Shown one piece after another: positions 51,070 through 63,353 of a stretch of 64,000 nucleotides of DNA. Source of the stretch: Apteryx mantelli (lineage: Eukaryota > Chordata > Aves > Apterygiformes > Apterygidae); contig NC_089980.1 of the NCBI RefSeq assembly GCF_036417845.1, forward strand, positions 41,042,501-41,106,500, read 5' to 3'. Below the pieces are notes generated by a model. That model saw nothing but the letters and a program-made list of their open reading frames with translations, did not search any database and was not told the DNA's origin. A program made the translations under genes and the position numbers. Numbering within the stretch: the first letter of the stretch is position 1; every line of letters begins with the position of its first letter.

Positions 51070-51470
51070 GGTTCCTAGCAGCGAGGGCTGGGGACCCCAG
51101 CGGACGCATCAGTGACACGGGGCAGCTGCCTTTGCCCCTGGGTGCCGCAGTGCCTCACTAGGGCAGAGCCCCGCTCCCCGCCCTGCTGGGCCGTCGCTGC
51201 GCCCCCCCCGCCGCCGAGCCAAGCCGGTCGCTCCCAGCGGAGGCGCTGGCTGCAGCGCGGGGGGAAGGCGGGGCCCGTCCGGCCGTTAGAGCCGTTGGGG
51301 CGCCGCGGCGCCAGGCGCGGGCGGCCGTTGGTGCGCGCGCCGCTGCTGCCCCCTGCCGGGCGCGGGCCGGAGCCGCCGCTGCGAAGAGCCCCGCTGAGGG
51401 CAGGGGCCCGCTGGGAGGGCGGGAGACCCCCCGCCCCGGGACTGCTGTTACGGGTAAGAAGGAGACAGAG
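51070..51470 (+). promoter_or_regulatory. CpG island 3 with probable untranslated first exon
   Basis: This is a compact CG-dense block with GC boxes and no TATA box. It ends in GTTACGG|GTAAGAA, a strong plus-strand donor with the exon ending at 51453. The transcript start would lie somewhere in 51.1-51.3 kb. The proline/arginine-rich frame through the island (51112-51498) is a GC artefact, and no ATG in good context is coupled to the donor. It may be an upstream alternative promoter of the gene whose coding first exon is at 63.3 kb. Confidence 0.65.
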
Positions 51471-54400
51471 GCTCCCTAGGGAGAAGGGGGGGTTCTGAGA
51501 GAGGAAAGATGTCGCCCTGCCTGAGTTAACAAGCGAGCAAGGCCTCCCCCACCCATTCTCAGAGAGCTGCTGCCGGAGTGAGCTGCGCTCTCCTTGCTGA
51601 CCCCCGAATCTCTGGTACCTTCCTTGCTGCTTGGCAGGGAATGGGTTTGCTGAGCCCTGGCTGCAGATTTGTAGATGCTTTCAGCTAGAGTGCTATGCTT
51701 GCCTGCGCACGTGTATGACTCTGTCCTTAGAGCAGCTCCAGCAATGCTGTCTAGGAGTAGGTCATTTCCTTTTGACTCAGTTGCATCAGTCACAGAGTAT
51801 ATCTGCTCTAGTTTTAAGCTCAGGCCTTCAGCTGTCATGTGTTCTCCCACTCATGTGGGCTATGGGCAGATTTACGTGTGCACCTGGAGACAAGTCTTGG
51901 GCCTTTGCTTGGGGCCTCTTAGCATCCAACAGGCATTAACTACAGTCTGTGTGGGGGCTGTTCACAGCCTTCTCAGTTGCTATTACATATTCCCTGCTGA
52001 CTTAAAGGTGTCATCGTGACTCATATTGGCCAGGCAAACCAGCTTCGTGGTCTCTCTGAGCAGGCTTTCCGAACTCTGCCTGCCTTGGTAGCAGGAAGGT
52101 ACATCGCACAGAGCTGCAGACCTCCCTAAGTGTCCCAGCCATTGCACACCATGTGGAGTCAGGTCTTAAGGCACCTGGGTTTTTAGCTCACTGCTGACTC
52201 AGATGCTTATGGTTACAGTGGAAACACAGCTTAATCTAGCTATTGTCCAATCTGTTTAATGGCCATCCCACGCACCTAGAGGAGACAAGATGTGTGCAGT
52301 ACATGGCTTTGTATGGGCATGTACGCATCTGGGTTTTCTTCTTCCTTTACAACATGGGTTTTTGACTTTCTAGCCCAGGTCCTTTCCTTTAAAAAGGCAA
52401 GGGCAGCTACTGCTCATATTCCATCTCTGAAGCAAGATTATTGGATGGCAACAGGGTGCTATTTCTCCACAGAAGAATAGAAGTGGTCTGAAGGTGAGAC
52501 CTGGAGATAAATTCCCTATGTCTCCACTTTAACTTGCCTGGGGTAGCTTTAAAGAAAGCCATTCATTGTTGCCAGGAGGAACTTAGTGTACTCTCTAATT
52601 TAGAACACACTCAGGGTCCTAAATGTGCTATAGGAATCGGCTTGCAGTTGCTGTGTCAATCCCATCATCCCAGTGTGCCCCGTTTGCCTTTGCAAAATGA
52701 CATTATGTGGCTAATGACAGACAGACAGGACAGAACAATGACTTTCTTTGAACAGTTGCAGTGTTGTTTACCATGAGGAGCAGGTAGAGCTTGTAGTTCA
52801 AGCCTTTCTTGCAGGCAAGGTGGACACGAGATGCTCAGTCACAGGAAAGCCCTGGTCTTCATACTGTTCCTGGGATCTGCCAGCTCATGTACAGCATAGA
52901 TGCAAGACAGTTTTGGTGGTTCACAGCAAATCTCAGAAGCAAAGGCCCTGTCCAGACAAACACCCCCAAGCATGGAGGAATACACATTCCAGTTTGTTTA
53001 TGAGTGTGAAAATTGCCCTCAAATGTTTCAGTTATTCAGAATAAAATGCCAGTGTCTGAAAAGATAGAAATTGAAAGATAAAGTGGAAGGAAGGAAGATG
53101 CTTCAAAGTCAGAACTGCTGATTAGCTAGTCAACCAGTAACTTTAACACTATCCCCCACACTTTTGCCAACATTCTTCCTACGCAAACCAAACTTGCTAC
53201 TTTTAAGTATACTGTATAAGTGTATACTATACTACATAGGTGTATATATAGATAGTATGGAAGCATGTATACATAGGCACTACATGTGTATATAAATACT
53301 GTATGTTTAGGATCTGGATTTTGGGGCTGCATCTATATCAGCAAATTAAGTGGTGCCAGAGAATGTTCTGAGGCACTAGAACTCCATTGTGTATTAAATT
53401 TAATAGCTGATTCCTGTTAACTTACTCTTGCCATGGTTTTGGCCTGTGCCAGTTAATGCTTTTTCAAACACTTCCCAGGCATGGCTGAGGGAGTTAGCGT
53501 GGGCCAGGGGCCATTCCCAATAAGCTGTTTGGATCCAGCTGCCTTGTTTGGAGGATAAATGAGTTTAACGGTATGGGTGCAAGCCATCCTGTGCCCGGGG
53601 CCTCAGTGCCAGAGAACAGTCCTGGGCACGTTTAATTTACTGGTATAGGCATAGTCTAGGAGCCCAAGGGATTAGGCAGAGTTTTAAGGGTTGCGTGCCT
53701 GGACTTAGATACTTGATTTCTCCCAAGTCCAAATTTATTGGATGACTTTTGTTTTTTAATGGACATGAGCCTTGATCCTTTAACTCTTCTATCACCTTAG
53801 CTAAAAAGCCTTGTCTGTGATAATGACCCTTTAGTGTTCCAAAATAACAGGTACCCTGCAGAAGGCCAAATGGGTTGTAATTACACAGTTGTTATCACTG
53901 CCAGCATGATGGTTGCATATACCAACAGTGAACTTTGTTTAGCATTTTTAAAACATTTTTTAGGGAGCAAGGCATGCGAAACATAAGAGAAACAATAAAA
54001 TCATACAAAGCAGGGTAATTTTTCAAAGACTGGGCAATTTTCTTCAGACTTTGTAGAAAATAGCTTCCTTTGCCTTTGAGTCAAACCTGGAAATTTTAAA
54101 ATTAAGATAACTTTGCTAGATGAAATCATAGAGGGACTGATTAGATCTTGCAAAGGAACATCACTGCAAGTACATTCAGTTATACTGATTCTTGTGGCAC
54201 AGCATCTTGGGAATGATGCTACTGAGTTTTCACTAAGCAAAAGTACTTGAGATTTTCGCTTTTGTATATCTTTTGGAAAATGGCACAGACAGATGTCTGA
54301 CTGATAGCAGCACACCTATGTTTATATGGAGGAACATAACTTTCTGTATTAGGGGTGCTAATTACAATGCTCTAAGTCACATACTTTTCCTGAACCATAT

Positions 54401-54820
54401 ATCTGGTCTAATCATAGCTCTTTCTTGTAACCCTGCCTGTTATCCTCTTATCCTGATTCTCTTTGTGGCTTGAGCGTCGTTTCTATCAATATAACCACCA
54501 CATTAGCATCAAAATACCTAGGCCAGGGCTGAGAGATGAACATTGACATAATGAATATCTCTTGTACCCTATGTGACTCTGCCTGTTCGGGATTGCCACT
54601 GTGCTATGCAATATGTGACCTGAGTATCCACATCCCAACCACAGCCAAATCAATGTGTGGGGGAGTGCTGGGGCAGCTCTGATACTGCAGTGCTGATATA
54701 GTGTGACAGCAGCAAACAACTGAGCAGAAGTGTATTGAAGACCATTTATTTACAGATATGGCCAGTGTCTGCCATATATACAACGAATTTGGCTGGATCC
54801 TCAGAAATCCTTCTTCACTT
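51471..54820. other. Non-coding stretch, probably intronic
   Basis: I see no recognised repeat or exon. An AT-rich tract rich in TATA-like repeats lies at about 53205-53305. Confidence 0.5.
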
Positions 54821-54824
54821 TTAC

Positions 54825-54843
54825 GGGGGGGGGGGGGGGGGGG
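54825..54843 (+). repeat. Poly-G tract (G19)
   Basis: Nineteen G in a row are followed by AGGGAAGGGAAGGGCTGGGG, so the full stretch is a strong quadruplex candidate. The flanking sequence is ordinary. Confidence 0.92.
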
Positions 54844-57800
54844 AGGGAAGGGAAGGGCTGGGGAGTGACTGAGATTAATGTCTCATCATTTGGACTGAAC
54901 CTCTCTTCCCCATTTTTCTCACAATTTGCTACACAGCTACAGAGGTCTCCTGGAGACTGAATCACATGCCCCTGCTACATGCACTTCATGATATGTGAGC
55001 TGGTTAATTTGGGGACAGATGCTATGTATCTGGGCCCATTACCCATCTAGAAGGAAGCCAGAAAACAGCTGATTAGATCTAGCTGTGAAAGAGGAAAGGT
55101 TTTCCAAAGACAAGCTCCAGGAAATTACTCTTTTATACCTCCAGGAATGCTGGCTGTGGTGTGGAAGCTAAGATGGAAAGAATTTTTCTGCATTGCCTCA
55201 TTCTAATGCAATCAGGTTGTGCAGGCCATACTTTTGTTCTGCTTTGAGCAGAAGACTGGTGGCAGGGTGTTACTAGTGTCAGACTTTACTACCCATCCCT
55301 CAGACTTTCAGACCAGGAGAGGTCATCCTAGGATTGGACCTGCCTCTGAATCCCACCCTCTCACTCTGGCCTTTCCTAGCGTCCTTGGGTTTAAGCACTG
55401 ACAAGGGAGTGTACAGAACCTGGGATTTCCTCCCTGGCTAGCTGTGTGAGACACACTGACACCTCTGGCTAATTCAAGTGTGACTTTCTGCTAGATGCTG
55501 CACACGTGCTTGTTGACCTGAAGCAGCTCATTGCTGCTGTGTAGCAGTTCCAGATCCTGCCCTCAGCTGATATGGAAGAACACAGAAGCAGGTCTGGGAA
55601 AACCCAAGAAACAGCCAAAACCCTCCAGCCTGCTCTCCCTTCTCCTGGCAGCTCTGGGTTGCAAGGTGATCTGGTACCGAGGCAAAGAGGTGGTCTCTTG
55701 TGCCCTCTGGGGACGGCTGGTGTATAGTACAGGCATAAGCATCAGAAACAATTTGTAGCTCTTCACACGGTTTTTCTTAGCCAGCCGGTCCATAGGTGGG
55801 GTTTATAGGACAGCAGCCCCATGGTTAATGTAGCTGTCACATCTGCATTGATCAGCCAAATCCTGCCTCTGTTCTGACAGCACTGCTTGGCTGGAAAATC
55901 TTCCTCTAGACACACAGAGACATAAGGGAGGGCTGTGTAATCAGACTTCCATAAAAAACATCCCACTCCCACCCTTTATCTGCCCTTTGTCTTAGCTTGT
56001 ATTCTCTTGTCCTCCTTTTCTACCATTTTTAGTGGTAACGTGCCTGCATGCAGAGCTCACTCTTTCTGATCCCAAACTTTCCTCCTTCCCAAGGCCACTT
56101 TCATCCTTGTTTATACAGCCTTGCTGCGTGGAGAACTGTTCTAACTAAGATTTTCAGTGGATAGCTTGCAAATAATTGCCCTTAGTTGTGGGAAACTGAT
56201 AAAGGTTTCAGCATTTGGCCTTGGCCTCTAGAGGAGCTTGGGGAACATACAGGTGCAATTTGCATTCACAGGGTTCAGAAAGCAGAGGGTAAGTGCCATG
56301 TGTGCTTTATTCTCGTCACAACATCTTCTAAGGTTAAGGGCCCTCTCCCTCCTTGGCCCTTAGTGATCTGAGCTTTTGAGGCAGAAGCTTCTGAAGACAG
56401 TTTGTCTTGCTCTGTAGTTAAGAGTACCTTCAAAGTGCAGTTTTACTGGATGCTGGGACCCCTTCTGTTGGCTTCTGACTGGTTTATGGCCAAATCCTGG
56501 GTCATTAGAGTACTTTTCATTTCTATGCTTATTTTAAGAGCTGTATATATTACTTCCAAGTCTTTCTCTGAGGATTCTGCTGTACTGGCACTCCCACAGA
56601 GGCCTCAGCCAGGGCTCCTGTTCCTCTCCTCAGCCTCCCTGCCATGCTGGGAGCAGCTCAGTAGTACCAGTTTGCACAGTGACCTCAGTAGACCCAGAAC
56701 TGTCTTTCCCCACTGATGAACTGGTGCTTGGCAGCAGCTGGAGAAGGAGTGTAGGCTAATGGGAAGTCCTAACAGCTCTGTGAAACCTTGCAAGTGCCTG
56801 GCTGGTGTTTTTGATTATCTGATGGCAATTTGAGCTGGCCCAGCCAGGGTGCAGTGCAGGCGCAGCTTGGCTCTTGCTCTCCTTACCCATACACTGCGTT
56901 CACACCAGGAGTGGACTGCAAGGTAGCAAGTTCAAGCTTGCCTCCTCCTTGCTTTTTCTCCAAGGGATGGATTTTTTTCCCCAGTGATACTAACCTGGCT
57001 CCTTTTTCATTTTCCTTTAAGCCCTGAAATGGTTCACAACTAGAAACAGGCTCTAGATAGGATGCCGTAACTAGAGGAATTGAGAAACCTCTTTGGTGTT
57101 GAAAGCTGTGTCTTATTCATAGACGTGGGATGAGCCCAGAGGCTGTCTGGGCAGCCAGGAAGTTCCAGGAAGGAATTTCCCCCCCATTAAACTAGCAACC
57201 TTCATAATATTTTCTCTCTTCCTCTGTAGAGGCCGAGTGTGCTCATTTCCTAGCACTTTTGCTTGAGAAATTTCCTGCTTTCACAGGAACCTAGGCTCTT
57301 TCTCTCTAGAGCTGCCCTTCTAAGCAGTGTAGTTTGACATTTCTTGTCTTTTGTCTGAAAGACCTTAAGTCTGAGGCAGCAGATGAGTTGGTTGGCCCTC
57401 TCTGTGGGGGGTGGGATGTATAGAGTGGCTGTTTCGTGCCTCCTTGGACTGACTGCTCCCCACTAGCTACAGGGCAGGGCTCAGAACCACTGCAGGGACT
57501 ATTACCATGAAGGTGTTTGAAAAGGAAGAGACATTAGTGAGTTGCAGTGAATGAATTTGGGGAAAAAAGGTCAGAGATCCTTTAGCCAGATGAGATGATT
57601 CCTCTCCTTCAGGGGCTAAAAGGAAGAAGCTATTAAAAGCAGGAGAACTCTTCAATTTCCTTTGTCTGTATTTCTGAGGAGCCTACACGTGGCTAACACA
57701 CTGAGAACGAGGGAGAGCAGGATTACTATTACAGCCTACACCATGTTTCTCTAGGTGGTGCTGCAAACATTTGCTCCTGTGCAAACAGGCCTAGAAGAGG

Positions 57801-59487
57801 ACCCACAACACCCCACTTGGTAGTGGGCTGCACAGACAGCACATACAGGACTAGCTTGGAGAGCATTTGTGTGCACTGCAACTTCATTCTTGCAGCAGGG
57901 TCAAGGGGAAATTTACTGTTTGTTCTGCAGAGGACTCAGAATGGCTAGTGTTAGGCCAGACATTGCACAAAGGCAAAGTCGGAGATGATCCCTTCTGGAC
58001 GAGCCTACAGGCAAAGCAATTCATACACAGGGAGGAGAAATTACCTGTGGTACCATAAATGATCAATGGCAAGATCAGGAATAGAGCTCAGTGCCCTTTG
58101 CCATGCTGAACACATGCTGTAGCTGCCTTTCTTCTGCCAGTCACACTGTTCTGGGAACCATTCTCATTATTTTCGTGAACTGTCTACCTACAGGCACTGG
58201 GCTGTGGCTCAGACAGCTGGTGGATGGATCTGCACAGTAGCACAGCTCAAGGAGTGCCTGATTTTGATCTGCATCTCTCTCCAAGTGATTTCTAGGCTCA
58301 GCTTTCATCCTCCTTCTGCCTTGCCGTTCTCTCTTAACATTGCACTTGGCAAACCTTAGGAATGTTCTCCCCATGCCCGGCATTGACTGTCACTCTGATG
58401 TCCATCCTGGACATTCACCCGGTTCAGATCATACCCCAGAGGGGGTGGAAGTTTTTTTTCCAGCTCCTCATCCTTCAGTCTCCCTTGGTGTAATGAGGGA
58501 AGATGCCCAGTAGATGGCACTTGAACCTCTTGCCCAGAATGTTTCTGGCCTTTAGCTCTGGGATGTTCAGACCAGAGTTTGCACAGATGGAGCAGTTACG
58601 GCATACGGCAGGATGTGGTGAAGAGAGGCAAAAGACTAGTTTGGTGTGTGAGATGGGCTGAGCAAATCCGCAGGTGATTTCCAAGGGTGAAAACAGCATC
58701 TCTGCTCTTACGAGAAGACTTGGCCAGGCCTGCCTAATGGGGCTTTCTGCACCTACACACACTCCTGTTCTTGCATCTCACAGTGTCAGTGGTACACCCA
58801 GGGGAGGATAAGCTGCAGAGGGTATTAGACTGTCCCCCAGGCACAATGGGAGACAGAACTCAAAAGATATGTGCCTTAAACGAACCCTAGCTGCATTGTC
58901 TTCGCCCCCTGCCCATCTCCCCTATCATACTGTTTGACCAGGACTCCCAGAGAGGAGCCTCTCTGAGGGAAAAGATGTGGCACACAAAGAACTAAAGCAG
59001 TTCTCTGGGGGTGCCTTACCCGTGACAGTAACAGGCAGCAACATGTGGGTATTGTGGAAGTGAGCCGGGATCCTGGCTTAGCTCATAGCATCTTGCCCTC
59101 TTTGTCATTGCAATGCCATGTGTGCTTGCATGGATAGCTTCCCATTTGCCTCCCCTTTACTCCTCCCCCAGCTGTGAGGAATTTAAACAGGTCTTGGAGC
59201 AATGCTGAAGCAGGTGTATGGGCTTACCATAAATGTTCAGCAATGCATTTTTCATGTTTTTATCATATGACCTGAGGAAACTTGGCCCCTTTGTCTGATT
59301 TTGAGATTTGGATTTGGTTTGAACCCACTATTCAGATCAAAACTCCAGGGGTGAGAAACCCACAGGAACCAAAACCAAAGCAAAGAGATCACATGAGATG
59401 CTTGGGAAGTGAAACCACTGAATTTTGCATAGCTCCACCAGTGTGATCTAGTAACAGGCTAGGTTACAGTCTGGGGTAGTCTGGGAG
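54844..59487. other. Non-coding stretch
   Basis: No exon, RNA gene or clear repeat is supported. Frames are short and unrecognised. Confidence 0.5.
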
Positions 59488-59640
59488 CATGCAGCTAAGA
59501 GCCAGGAGATATAACTTCTATTCTTGCATCTTCCACAGCTTTCCTCTGTGACATTCAGAAAGTCAAGTAATCTTCCCCTGTCTTAGTTTTCCTCTTTGGG
59601 GATAATACTACTACTTAGCACTGGAAAATATTTTACTATC
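59488..59640 (+). repeat. MIR SINE relic
   Basis: In sense order: GAGCCAGGAGATATAACTTC, then CTCTGTGACATTCAGAAAGTC, then CCTGTCTTAGTTTTCCTC, then GGGGATAATACTACTAC. These match the MIR blocks GAGCCAGACTGCC, TGTGACCTTGGGCAAGT, CTGTGCCTCAGTTTCCTCATC and GGGGATAATAATAGTACC. Confidence 0.8.
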
Positions 59641-61410
59641 CTTGGGTGGAAGTCACTCTGATAATATTCTGCAACCCATATGCATGCTGAGAAGCAACAT
59701 CTCCAGACCTCTTGGAGAGCTTCCTTTCCAGTATACAGCCATGCAGCATCATGACCTATCACATACTGGGAACTCATCTAGCATGTCAGGTCTCATCCTG
59801 GAGGCAGGGATCACATAGGAACACATATGGGGAAGATGTGAGACAGTAGGTTGCAGCCTTGCTTTCTGCAAGGGCTTTCTAAGCTATAGGGCTCTGCTAA
59901 GTTGCCTGTCTCTGGTTGCAGCACTGTGTTGCCATGTCTCTCTCACTTGGAAAAGATGCAGGATGCTGTGGATCAATGGAGAGCTTGTGAACTGTCAGTC
60001 AGCGGCTCCTGACATTGTGGGTGTGGAGCAAGAGAGAGGCCATGGTACTTTACCAGTGCAAGGGTGTGCAAGGCTAGTTAGACAGTCTGTGAGTTTATAC
60101 TGAGCCTGCCTGGCTAAGCAAGTGGAGCTGAGAAATGCTTGTGGCCACTCAACATGTGAAAACACTGGGAGCAAGTGTGTATAACGTGACCTGAGAAAGA
60201 ACTGTTTGTACCGGAACTTGGTTTTCCTGGCTATTCTAATTATATGAAATACAAAGCAGGAAAGAACTTGTTGCTCTGCAGGTATCTGCTGCAAAATATG
60301 GAGGCAAAGGTTGTTGAAGCAGAGTTAATACAAGAAATTACAGTGTTAGTTTCTCTCATATCATAGGTGCTATGACAAAGCATCACTGGCATTTGCTTTT
60401 GCCACTTGTCATTAGTGCCATTGGCCCAGGAACAGGTTAAGCAGCCTAGCACTGAACCCGCCAGGCTAGGGTCACTGCTGTTGTTTTGCACATTGGTGAG
60501 GCTGCATGAGTTCATGTAGAGGCTCTGAGGTGTTTGCTGGTGGGATGGCAGGTTCTGCCATTCTCTGCTCCAGGGAGCTCTTCAGCTTCTCATCTGTCCT
60601 GGGACAAGCAACTGTGCCCTGGAATGTGCCTATTCCAGCCCTTGAACACAGAGAGCTCAAATATGGGAAAGCAATCATACCCGGTAGTTAAAGCTGACTG
60701 TGGTTTATGGGTCATATATTACAGACCATTACAGAGAAAGCAAATGGCTCCAGTGCCTGAATAAAGAAATCAAAATATGAATCACCTTAAGTGACATTCA
60801 CCAGGATAAAAAATTGGTAAGAGATTCTCACTTGTCAAGTTTTGGAGTGTACCTTGATTATCAGTGAGGGGTCAGGAGTAATTCTTGCCTAACATGAGAT
60901 ATATGATTGCCTATCTATATGGAGGCTTTATGCTTTCATCTGGCATTTTGTTCTCCTTTCTTAGAGGCAGGATGCTAGACTAGCTAGGCAAGTGATCTGA
61001 TATTATACACTATTACCTGTTTTGCTGTATTCATGCAATAATGAAACCAGAAGTATCTAGAACAATGTATGGTGACTGAGAGTCATAAGATTGGAGGATG
61101 ATTTCAATTTGGTATGAACTGCGGGAGAAAATGGGTTGAGAATTAAGTCCATAGTGTGAATACAGAATACACTCAGTGAATATGGTTTAACAGATGTGTT
61201 AGTCTACTTCTGCTGCCATCTTCTAAGAATACACTGTTAGAAAGGCAAAAAGGTTGTTTTCTGGCTTGGATTCTGTGCCTGTTGTAGTCCTTCAAGAAAA
61301 ATACTTTGCTAACTGGAGCTGAACTGAGCCTCCTTCCTCGGAAACTAAGATGTTCTTTTCCTTTTCCACAGCCAGCAGTTTATCAGTGCTTTTTCCTTAT
61401 CTCATTACAG
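59641..61410. other. Non-coding stretch
   Basis: No gene is supported. It ends at the acceptor of the candidate exon that follows. Confidence 0.5.
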
Positions 61411-61562
61411 GCGTGCTGGCTGAGAAGAGAGAATTGATATGTTAAACAGCCTGTGCTTCTTTGGAATTTGTACACAAGCTGAGACCTCCTCGATGTTTCA
61501 GAACTTTTCCCAAAGGAAAGTTAGGATGAAAGGCCCTGTTGGCCCCAAGGGACAGGTAATAG
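61411..61562 (+). other. Candidate exon upstream of CpG island 4
   Basis: A good acceptor (TGCTTTTTCCTTATCTCATTACAG) ends at 61410. Two donors are possible: CAG|GTAATA after 61555 and ATAG|GTAAGA after 61562; the second is closer to consensus. An ATG at 61439 opens a frame reading MLNSLCFFGICTQAETSS and ending GPVGPKGQ at the first donor, in phase 0. I do not recognise the peptide. The orientation agrees with islands 3 and 4, so it may be an internal or alternative 5' exon of the same gene. Confidence 0.3.
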
Positions 61563-62560
61563 GTAAGAGGAGCCATTTACCTAGATGCTGAAATCTTCTC
61601 TCTAGCATGTAGTTGGTAGTGGCTAAAAGCCCTTTGTTATTACTGCTGGATAGTGCCTCTGTGAAGTGAGTTCGTGGCTTCCTGTGAGTTCAAAGTGGCT
61701 GGGAGTGCATCAGTTAATTCCTGATAACTTTCTTGACTGTTTTGCCAGGGTGGTGCTGGAGAATCGGCCATAGAAATGGAGCACCTTGCTCTTGCCTTAA
61801 GAAGCAATTGCTGCAGATATGTAGGGCAGTTGGTACAGTTACAGTAGCTGGTGCTGTGCCATCCTGGCTCTGCACTTGTTTGCTGTGAGAAAAAGCAGAG
61901 GTGCCAGCTTCCCTGCTTCTGTAGGCCTTTTATAAGTTGTTTGGGTGGCTTGAGGGACTCCACATAGGATACAGATTTGCTTTGCTGTAGATCACTGCTC
62001 TGAATCAGGGGATGGAATGGGTAGATCATGGCACCTATTCTGTTACCCTTTTGGTGTGAGCAGGCTGCAAGCAAGGATGCAGTACAGCATAGGCAGACAT
62101 CTGTACTACATCCTGAGCAGAGCCCATTCAGGTCAGGGACCCAGGAAGTGTCACCAGGAAGAACTCCCAGCCGTACCACAGTAGGCCTGTTCAAACCCGT
62201 GCTCCACTGGTGCAGTGCTACACACCACATTACCAACCCTTACAGCACCCTCATACCCTTACTCTGTGAGGAGTATTCCTGGGGCTGGGCTCGCATCACC
62301 CCACTCGTCCAACTCTCCATCCAGGATGGAGCTGCTGCTCTCCAGTGTGAAAACCAGGCTTCCCCAGCGTGCCTGCGGAGAGCCATGGAGCAGAAAGGGC
62401 CTCCCGGCTCTCCTGAGACCGTAGCCTGTGGTTGCCGTAAGGCATCACAGCTAGCCCCCCGCCGCGGCACGGGGCCCTGCACAGAAGAGCAGGGGCAACT
62501 CTAGCAGAGCACAACTTGACCATGTCACTTCCCAGCGCAGACAGCTGAAGCAAGCGCTTA
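61563..62560. other. Non-coding stretch left of CpG island 4
   Basis: The longest frame in the AT/GC-mixed part is on minus (61640-62236, 198 codons). It has no domain, signal peptide or splice-supported continuation. Overlapping plus frames reach 158 codons. I treat these as chance frames, but note the minus one as the longest non-repeat, non-island frame in the window. Confidence 0.4.
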
Positions 62561-62561
62561 C

Positions 62562-62905
62562 CGCTGCCGCCTGGGGACGGCAGCCCCCGGGCCCCCCGAG
62601 CACCGGGGCGGGCGCGGGGGGCGGCGCGGGGGCGGTGGGGCCCCTTTAAGCGGAGGCCCTGCCCCCTGGGCTTGACACGGCCCGCCCCGGCCGGCCAATG
62701 GGCGCCGCGGCTGCCGCGCTGTTTGTTACAAGTTTCCCGTTGCGGGCAGAGGCGCAGAGCGGCCGCGGTGCGCGGGGTGCCCGGGGCGGCGGCGGCGGCC
62801 CGACGCGCACCGGGGCGGGATGCCTGCTGGGGCAGCGCGCACCGGCGGCCGCAGCGGCGGGGGGCGCGTTAGACCGCTGCTATGAGCAGAGCCCAGGGCC
62901 TCGGC
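62562..62905 (+). promoter_or_regulatory. CpG island 4, promoter of a rightward gene
   Basis: A dense CG block carries several GC boxes, a CCCCTTTAAG motif at 62641-62650 and a CCAAT box at 62695-62699. The transcription start is probably within 62.72-62.80 kb. The sequence downstream is a long untranslated leader with several upstream ORFs, leading to a short coding exon that ends at a consensus donor. The CCAAT plus GC-box layout is typical of a regulated CpG-island promoter. Confidence 0.8.
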
Positions 62906-62942
62906 TAAAGAGCTTTGCCGTCTCAGTAAACACCCCACACCA

Positions 62943-62996
62943 AATGTCCCCTCGGAGCACCCTGCCAGCTGTTACCTCCGTTCTTTCTGAAGCATA
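62943..62996 (+). CDS. Upstream ORF in the 5' leader
   Basis: ATG at 62943 opens a frame of 17 codons (MSPRSTLPAVTSVLSEA) ending in TAA at 62994-62996. It lies between the promoter and the main start. A smaller one (MSRAQGLG) occupies 62882-62908. If the leader is as long as it seems, these would lower translation of the main frame. They are not expected to encode conserved proteins. Confidence 0.35.
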
Positions 62997-63059
62997 ACGA
63001 GGGAAAAAAAAAGCAAGGGAAGTTTTATATTTATATTTTTTAGGCATTTAAAAAAGATT

Positions 63060-63076
63060 CCCCCCCCCCCCCCCCC
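63060..63076 (+). repeat. Poly-C tract (C17) in the 5' leader
   Basis: Seventeen C in a row follow AAAAAAGATT. The tract lies within the proposed 5' UTR, so in RNA it could bind poly(C)-binding proteins (PCBP/hnRNP K). The length is uncertain because such runs are often misread. Confidence 0.9.
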
Positions 63077-63183
63077 GCACGCTGAGGGCTGTGAGATAGA
63101 GTGCGGTGGGGGAGGAAAGAGAGGGGCAGAGCTGAAACCGGGCCGTCCGGAGCGTTGCCCCCCTGTGTACCTGGGGGTGCTGA

Positions 63184-63291
63184 ATGCAAGCTCTGCGGAG
63201 CTCCTCCAAGCATAGCAGCAGCAGCTCGGCAGATGTAGATGTGTGTGTATGCTTAACCCTTTCTTGGCTCTTTGGATTTATACCATGCTGA
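63184..63291 (+). CDS. Overlapping upstream ORF (35 codons)
   Basis: The ATG at 63184 starts a frame with a serine run (HSSSSS near codon 10). It ends at TGA 63289-63291, five bases into the proposed main coding sequence, out of frame. An overlapping upstream ORF blocks simple reinitiation, so it would restrain use of the start at 63285 unless ribosomes scan past it. A minimal ATG-TAG at 63233-63238 and a five-codon ORF at 63239-63256 lie between. Confidence 0.35.
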   Translation: MQALRSSSKHSSSSSADVDVCVCLTLSWLFGFIPC

Positions 63292-63353
63292 AGATCCTCA
63301 CCAAAAAGCTCAGGAACCAGAGTTTGAATGAAATTCAACCTTTCCAGCTAAAG
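63285..63353 (+). CDS. Probable first coding exon (23 codons), gene not identified
   Basis: The ATG has A at -3 and reads MLKILTKKLRNQ... to QLK, ending exactly at AAG|GTAAGAA, a consensus donor, in phase 0. An in-frame ATG at 63249 would add MLNPFLALWIYT, but its context is weaker. The peptide is basic and leucine-rich, as in short alternative N-termini of signalling or membrane-associated proteins. The position about 0.5 kb after a CpG-island promoter supports a real first exon. The rest of the gene must lie to the right, outside the window. I do not recognise the protein. Confidence 0.5.
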
